A stretch of 64,000 nucleotides of DNA from Anarhynchus alexandrinus (Eukaryota; Chordata; Aves; Charadriiformes; Charadriidae), in assembly GCA_008711295.1 (NCBI GenBank), contig VUYV01000589.1, forward strand, positions 247,528 through 311,527. The letters run 5' to 3'. The notes beneath the pieces were generated by a model, which was not told the DNA's origin, ran no database searches, and saw only the letters and a program-made list of their open reading frames with translations. Shown here piece after piece: positions 58,001-64,000 of this stretch. A program made the position numbers and the translations under genes. The number at the start of each line of letters is the position of its first letter. The stretch's first letter is position 1.

Positions 58001-61000
58001 AGAAAGCTTTTCAGCCTACTCATATTATAACAACCAACAGCATTTTCCAAATATTTTAAAATATGACTAATGCAAAGAAAAGGCGAACATTACGTCAACA
58101 CCATCCTGTGGTTTACATTGCAATACGTCCAATTTTCCTTTCCGCTATTTTTAATTGGTAAATTACTTGTGGGAATCTGTACTGGTGAACATATTACCTG
58201 ACAAGATCTGTCAGTCTTACCTTCGCTATGTTTCCTGTTATCTGTGCTCTAACAGTGTGGCTTCTCTATTCTTCTGACTGGAAAGAACCCCTGTAACTAC
58301 CCTGAACTCTGCCAACCCTGTCAGAAATCTATGGAAGATAGTTTCAGGACTCCTGAAGGTTAGTCATTTGCAGGTTACAGTACAGCCAGTCCCAACGAAA
58401 AACCATTTGATCTTTCATCTTGACAGAGTGAAAACATACTTGCCCCACTATTTTATACATGAGTGAATTCACACATTAACTATTTCAGTGTCCCAGTAAA
58501 ACAGGTACTCCAAGGCGAAGCTTATCCTCACAAGATTATCCTGAAGAAATGTGTCGGTAGCATCTTTTCAGACTCACTGAAACAGCAGTTGGAAGGGATC
58601 TCTCTCTGAAGGTCATCCAGTCCAACCTACCACTTACAGGGGAGCTATGTGCAATGCTAGACTGGGGCTGACCTGGAAACCTCCCTGGACGAAGATTGCA
58701 CATCACTCTGGCTAACCTGCTCCACCGCTGCGCCACCCACCCGGGGAAGAAGTTTTTCTTAATCTGCAACCTAAAGCTCATAAATATGTTGATATAATTT
58801 GAAGTGACTTCTGAAATCACACCTTTCCTATGTGAGATTTTCAGCACAACTCTGCCCTTGAGCAAATGCTAAGCATGAATGCATCAGTGAAAGCTACGTA
58901 CAAGTGTGACACACACTCCAATTACGTATTTCCAATACTACAGCTATATCATGCAGACCAAGCTTCCTTCCAAATATACCCACATAGTTCAAACAGCTTC
59001 GGAACATAAAAAGCAGATTTCAATTTTAAGAAGCTTTAAGATCAAAAAAATAATGCAGGCTTTTATCCTACCATCTACATTTAGTCTCTCTTATCTTCTG
59101 CAGCTTCTACAGCTAGTTTAGCTCTCTCCTCATACGGCACCTTCTTTGGCTTTCAAGAACAGGCACATCTGTTAACACTTCTGAAGGCTCAGAAATGATA
59201 CAACTCTTATCGCTGCTTTGTTACGCAGGTGACAGCATCTGAAAGCAACAAAGATCTTTCTAGCTGCAGCAATGACATAAGCAGTGGATGGGCGAGGGGG
59301 AAGCAAGGGGTGGGGAGAGAATGAGAAGTAGCAAGAAAAGTTTGCCAGTACAAACACTACCTTTGTTTATGAAAGTTGATCACTCCCAAGATAATATTGT
59401 TCTGCAAAAGATGTGTTTTGTCAAGATCAAAGTCCTCACACACCATGCAAATCTGCATAATAGTTCAGCATTTAGCTCCCATATGTAAACAAAGCCTTTG
59501 TGAGAAATGCATACCATCCAGGTAGTTGCCAGGATTACTGTTACTTTTCAAAATAGTATCCAAGAGGCTAAGGCCTGAAGACCTTCAGACACACACAAGA
59601 TGAAAAATTTTCATCTTGGACAGGAAAACTCTATGGTTTAGGTAAGGTGAATGCATTGTTAATATTTCTGTTGTTACTGGAAGAAGTAGCAAAGACATGC
59701 TCTGTCATACCCTCTAAGATTTTGGACAGCATCTTCTGTACTTTGAAGTGAAATCCTATTCACTCATCTTTACTTATGAGGATGCATTACCTCCGGTTGA
59801 TCCTATGAGACCCATTAGTCAAAATCCACCCAGAGCAGCACATGCAGAACAACTTTTCCAGTTATTTATTCAGATCAGTTGCCTTGCACTATGTTTAAGG
59901 CGATGTTCATTGCATTTGAGTTTGCGAAAGCTTCAAACATTTTGTAAGTCTCTCAAGGGACAGATGCATAGTCTCTTCTGGGAGCACTATGCCAGCTGGA
60001 AAGGTGACCACTTCAGTGGCTTGTCATTCCCTCTTTGACAGCTGAGTTGCTAAAGCAGGCACTTCCAAAATGATATAGTTGAGATGAAATTAGGAAGCTT
60101 AAACAGAGCTTATACATAGGTCTTCGCTGGCACAGCTGAATGTGATTTTCTGTACTTTGGAAAAAACTTGAAGTTTCCTCTCGCTTCTGTTGCTGGATAG
60201 CTCAGAAATTTTTAGTTTAGAAATTGCACCTTGTTTCCTGAGTTGGAGATCTCACCATGTCAAAGCAGACGACGGATTCATACCTCGATCCAGCAAGTGG
60301 GAAACAGGACCTGCACCCATTTGCACTACCTGAACAATTTTCACATTTATGACAGTTAGAATGAAAAGCAACACTAAAAACTGAAAAACAGTTAAGCCAT
60401 CTGCAGGAAAATCAGCTGTTTCAGCCTTCAATTCACTAATGAGAACTGACTGAAATCAAGTGTAAATTTTTTCGTTAAAAAGAATGTCATTGCACCAGCC
60501 CAAAACTCAGAAATCGGGTCTTAAAAGACTGGTCTTTCTCTTTTATTTTATGCGCCACAAGAAAATCCCCAGATGCAGGAGTACCCACATCAGTACCACC
60601 TCATCACTTCATTCTTAATTCTCAAAGAGGCATAACTGAGACACGACTTACAATGACTGGGACTTGAGCAACCAACGCCCCCTCAAATCTTTGTCAAATA
60701 CCAACGCAGAATATTTAAACACACAACCACTTGCATGGCCATGTATGTCAAATCAAGTGTAAGATTTTTTTAGTTGAGAAATATTTAGAAATAATGAATT
60801 TAGGTGGCAAAGGAAAAGAATGGATTTTCAGTTCTGGAAACAGCTTCAAATTTCATTTAACGTTAAAGGAAATTAAAATGAAATAAATTCAGTTCTTCAC
60901 AGGCAGCATTATTCTGCGTTACAGATTAACTACGAAGATACAAAGTCACTCAGCATGGTTGTGCCAAACCAGCTCAGTCCAGCAAGGATTACAGGTTCAG

Positions 61001-64000
61001 GAGCAGCTGCACATGGTCCCAAAGCCTGCTCAGGTTGGAAAGCTGCACAGATCAGTTTGTCAGGCAAAGAAGCCTATGAGACACTGATAAGCCCTAAAGT
61101 CCTACACTGTCTCACCCAGCTCTGCCAACGTTGCCTCTCTACTGTCATACGTACACAGCAACAGATAATTTAGGGGCAAAAAGGTGAAAACATTCACCTG
61201 GCTTACCCAAAGCTTTGCTTATACCCCTAATTCAACTTGACAATGCCCATGTCTGATGTGGACGTTTTTGGTACTTCACAAGGCCCGCTACTTTAACAGA
61301 GTGGTAAAACTGAGGTCACAGGCAGAGCTTGAAAGGACCCACTCTAGCTGACAGCTACCCCAAGGCACGACTCTGGATAGATGTTTTTGCCCAGGGAGGT
61401 CGGGGCATTCAAGAGAACTGGATGATGTATTGCACTGCTTGCTATCCTTGCCTTGAGAAACCTTTGATAACCATTCCCTCAGTAAGATTATGTACTTTCC
61501 AGTAGCATAGTCTAAACCAGACTTCTCCAGCTTGTTTTCTTTCCATCAAGACAGAAATGCAACAGTTCCAGTGACAATGGCTTGTGATAAAACTGTAATG
61601 CCAGTGTCACACACTCCTACTTCACGCTACATTTCAGTCATGAGTTCAGAACAGACTCATAATCAATTATAAATGCCACCTTTTATGATAATGTTTTTTT
61701 CTTTGCTTTCTTTCCAACTCTACAGTCACGGACATCTTTTCTCCCAAGATGCATAAGTACAGGCAACATAATAAGTCCTTTAAAATTATGACAATTGGTT
61801 GACAACTATTTCCACATGTACATTTGTTTTATATATTCTGAAAGCATTTTTCAGATATTTTTACTAAATTCATATAGATTAATTAAAATCTATGTTTAAG
61901 TGTTTATCCAAAAGGCTTTATCATCAGATATAGAGTAAAGCAATTTAGACAATGCATGACAGCAGAACAGCCATTAAAATGACACAGCCACAAATTTAAA
62001 TTTTTTTGCACTACAGGAAGATTTGGCAAAGCATTTAAAATTACATTTCCCTAGGGGTAAACAAGAACTTTCATGATGAAAGACCTAGAATAAACAGAAA
62101 GTAAATAATCACAGTCTCTTTTAGATTTATATCTTCACATACATATAATGAAAGCATTACATGCAGACAATACTGCTTGAGCTAGACTTTAAAGACAAAC
62201 ATAAAGCACTTTTATGATACAATGCATTCCTACTTAATTATTATTTCTACAGAAGCTTTGTTCAGGGTTTGTTTTTTTCTTTTGTTTTGCTTAACTCCTT
62301 CTGCAACATACAGTATCTAGCCTGGAAACCGCCCTGAGTTAACTGACAGCCCTTGCCTTACCACGGGCATCCCACACACCGCAGAGGCACACAGCACCAG
62401 ACAAAGAAGAGGCCAAAGGCTCCTCAGCGCACCGGAGAACCTGCTCCTGGGATGTAGTACGCAACGACCTTTCCCATCAAAGTCAGAGGCAAACTGGGGG
62501 GTGGGAGCGGAGGCATCCTACTGTACTGTGAGGAAACTTCAAAAGAGAATCCTCAGCCTGTATAACTTTATTTAAATCCTCCTCATACTCAGGAGCAATT
62601 AAAACAAAAAAAATTTGTGCCAATGCAGGACGGGGTACAGAATTCTCTTGTGCTCTTCTCCCACCTCTTTGGTATAACCAGATGAACATGACATTTGCTT
62701 TTTCTTTCCTTTTTTTTTTTTATTTAACTAAACCAACAGCTGTGTACCATTGTATTTGCTTTATGTAGTTGCCTGTTGAATTATATGTATGAGTTATGCA
62801 CAGTGCATTAGCTTATCCTTCCACTTTATGTGCTCATGAGTGGTTAAAGGGTCGTACCCTCCCACCTCACAGAAGCCAGGTGCTGGAGAATAATAATAAA
62901 GTCATGAGGCTACTTTGTTTCGCAGAATAAAACACTGGCAAAAATAACTCAGTAAAATGCTTCAGATTATCTAAATACACATTTGTGCATACACTCTAAT
63001 AATTCTACATAATTCCTAGACTGTAATTTTTGATAATTTGAAATCCTATAATTTACAGAGGACTTGCTCTGAAAGCACTCTGTAAATAAAATATACCACT
63101 CTGCAAGTAGTCTCTCTCCTGTACAGCTGGAGAAACCAAGGCACAAGATTACCTGATTTCACAGAAATCATCTGCTAACTAAGCCACAACTAGTGCTCCT
63201 GCACTTTTGGCTTCCATGTCTCTATTCGTAACAGTGGAGCCCAATATCCCATCAGACACCAGTGTGCTCTGGACCTTGCAGTTAAGAGGTGACTCCGCAT
63301 GAAAACTAACAAACAACAAAAAGCTTTCAATCATGGTAGAGGAATAATTAAAAATAAGAAAGCTTTCCATGTGGCAGTATCAAAGGAGTTCACAGCTCTC
63401 ACATGGTAACAACCAAACCCAAAATATTGCCCCTTAGATCTTCAGCAGTGATTTAAAATTTGCTCCTTCTGTTTCCAACTCCCTCAACTACATTTAAACA
63501 AAGAATCTTAAAACAGCAGCAGGGTATTTTAGAGTTATACATTATTATTCCATGTGGTGCAGCCTGAGAAATTCAAGTGAAGCAAGCTTTATTCTTGCAA
63601 GTTAAGAAATCAGAAGACTGAAATGGATAAACATGCTGCTGACCTTGTTCAAGCCTTCTAAGAGAGCCTTACCGATGAGATAGTGATCCATAAAAAAGGT
63701 CTCCTGGAAAACATGATGCTACTACTATTTCAGAGCACCCAGATTCACAATTGTAGAAGCAAGCCTTTTGCTTTAATGATCTTCTGGGTTTGCCCATCCC
63801 ATACATCTTACCACATTTCTAAATGGTTATGTAACCAAGGCAGATAAAATTAAGCACCAAAAATGTTTACATGCCTGATAAACACAGTGATACTTTATCT
63901 CAGTTGAAAATCATGGAGAATGTTCATTTTACATTCAGTTTATATCAAAACAACACAAGTTCCAAGAAATGGCTCATATACCTTCCAAAAAAAAAAAAAA
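55081..64000 (-). other. PRKAR2A intron 1 (partial, continues past right edge)
   Basis: About 8.9 kb without a coding exon. No CpG island appears, so the promoter and exon 1 must lie beyond 64000. It holds a diverged CR1 fragment at 58568-58780. The window ends in a poly-A run. Confidence 0.75.
58568..58780 (-). repeat. Diverged CR1 LINE 3' fragment (minus orientation)
   Basis: Plus strand carries 'cagttggaagggatctctct', 'gtcatccagtccaacctacc', 'aacctccctggacgaagatt' and 'gaagtttttcttaatctgca', the reverse complement of a CR1 tail, more diverged than the copy at 46.4 kb. Confidence 0.82.

Noticed and set aside
62483..62689. 68-residue minus-strand frame in PRKAR2A intron 1
   Set aside because: Contains a plausible acidic stretch but no splice context and no recognisable family.
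63673..63703. Exon-like 31-nt segment on the minus strand with CCAG acceptor and GTAAGG donor (ETFFMDHYLI)
   Set aside because: Good splice-like flanks, but it matches no part of PRKAR2A I know and a 31-nt exon would break the frame into exon 2. Probably chance.

Overview
This is vertebrate nuclear DNA, almost certainly avian. Coding sequence is split into short GT-AG exons in AT-rich introns, the promoters sit in two CpG islands, and the recognisable dispersed repeats are CR1-type LINE tails. No bacterial, viral or CRISPR features are present. Nearly all long open reading frames are chance frames in introns or CpG islands; only the HTD2 frame is a real uninterrupted gene. All four recognised genes are on the minus strand, so transcription runs from high to low coordinates.

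Layout from right to left. (1) PRKAR2A, the type II-alpha regulatory subunit of cAMP-dependent protein kinase, occupies about 32.5-64 kb. Nine coding exons (inferred 2-10) are visible between 55080 and 32523. Exon 1, carrying the dimerization/docking domain, lies beyond the right edge. A probable 3' UTR of up to about 4 kb runs toward 28.5 kb. (2) RPP14 (RNase P/MRP subunit p14) has five exons between 26112 and 23681 and starts in a CpG island. (3) HTD2 (mitochondrial 3-hydroxyacyl-thioester dehydratase 2) is an intact 168-codon frame in the same terminal exon, 43 nt after the RPP14 stop; together they form a bicistronic mRNA. (4) PXK (PX-domain serine/threonine kinase-like protein) starts at 20634 in a second CpG island and runs off the left edge. 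Eight exons, 240 codons, are present: the PX domain and the start of the kinase-like domain.

The most notable signals are these. The RPP14-HTD2 junction holds a 13-codon mini-ORF that begins directly after the RPP14 stop and ends one base before the HTD2 start. The RPP14 coding sequence contains almost no other AUG. A perfect palindromic RFX-type X-box lies 86 bp upstream of the RPP14 start. A near-identical 1.84-kb tandem duplication in PRKAR2A contains exon 4 and is joined by one N, so it is probably an assembly false duplication. PRKAR2A lies directly upstream of RPP14, although the two are far apart on human chromosome 3.

Functionally, the window combines cAMP signalling (PRKAR2A), tRNA 5'-end processing (RPP14), mitochondrial fatty acid synthesis (HTD2) and endosomal/phosphoinositide trafficking (PXK). 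Only the RPP14/HTD2 pair shows direct co-expression architecture.
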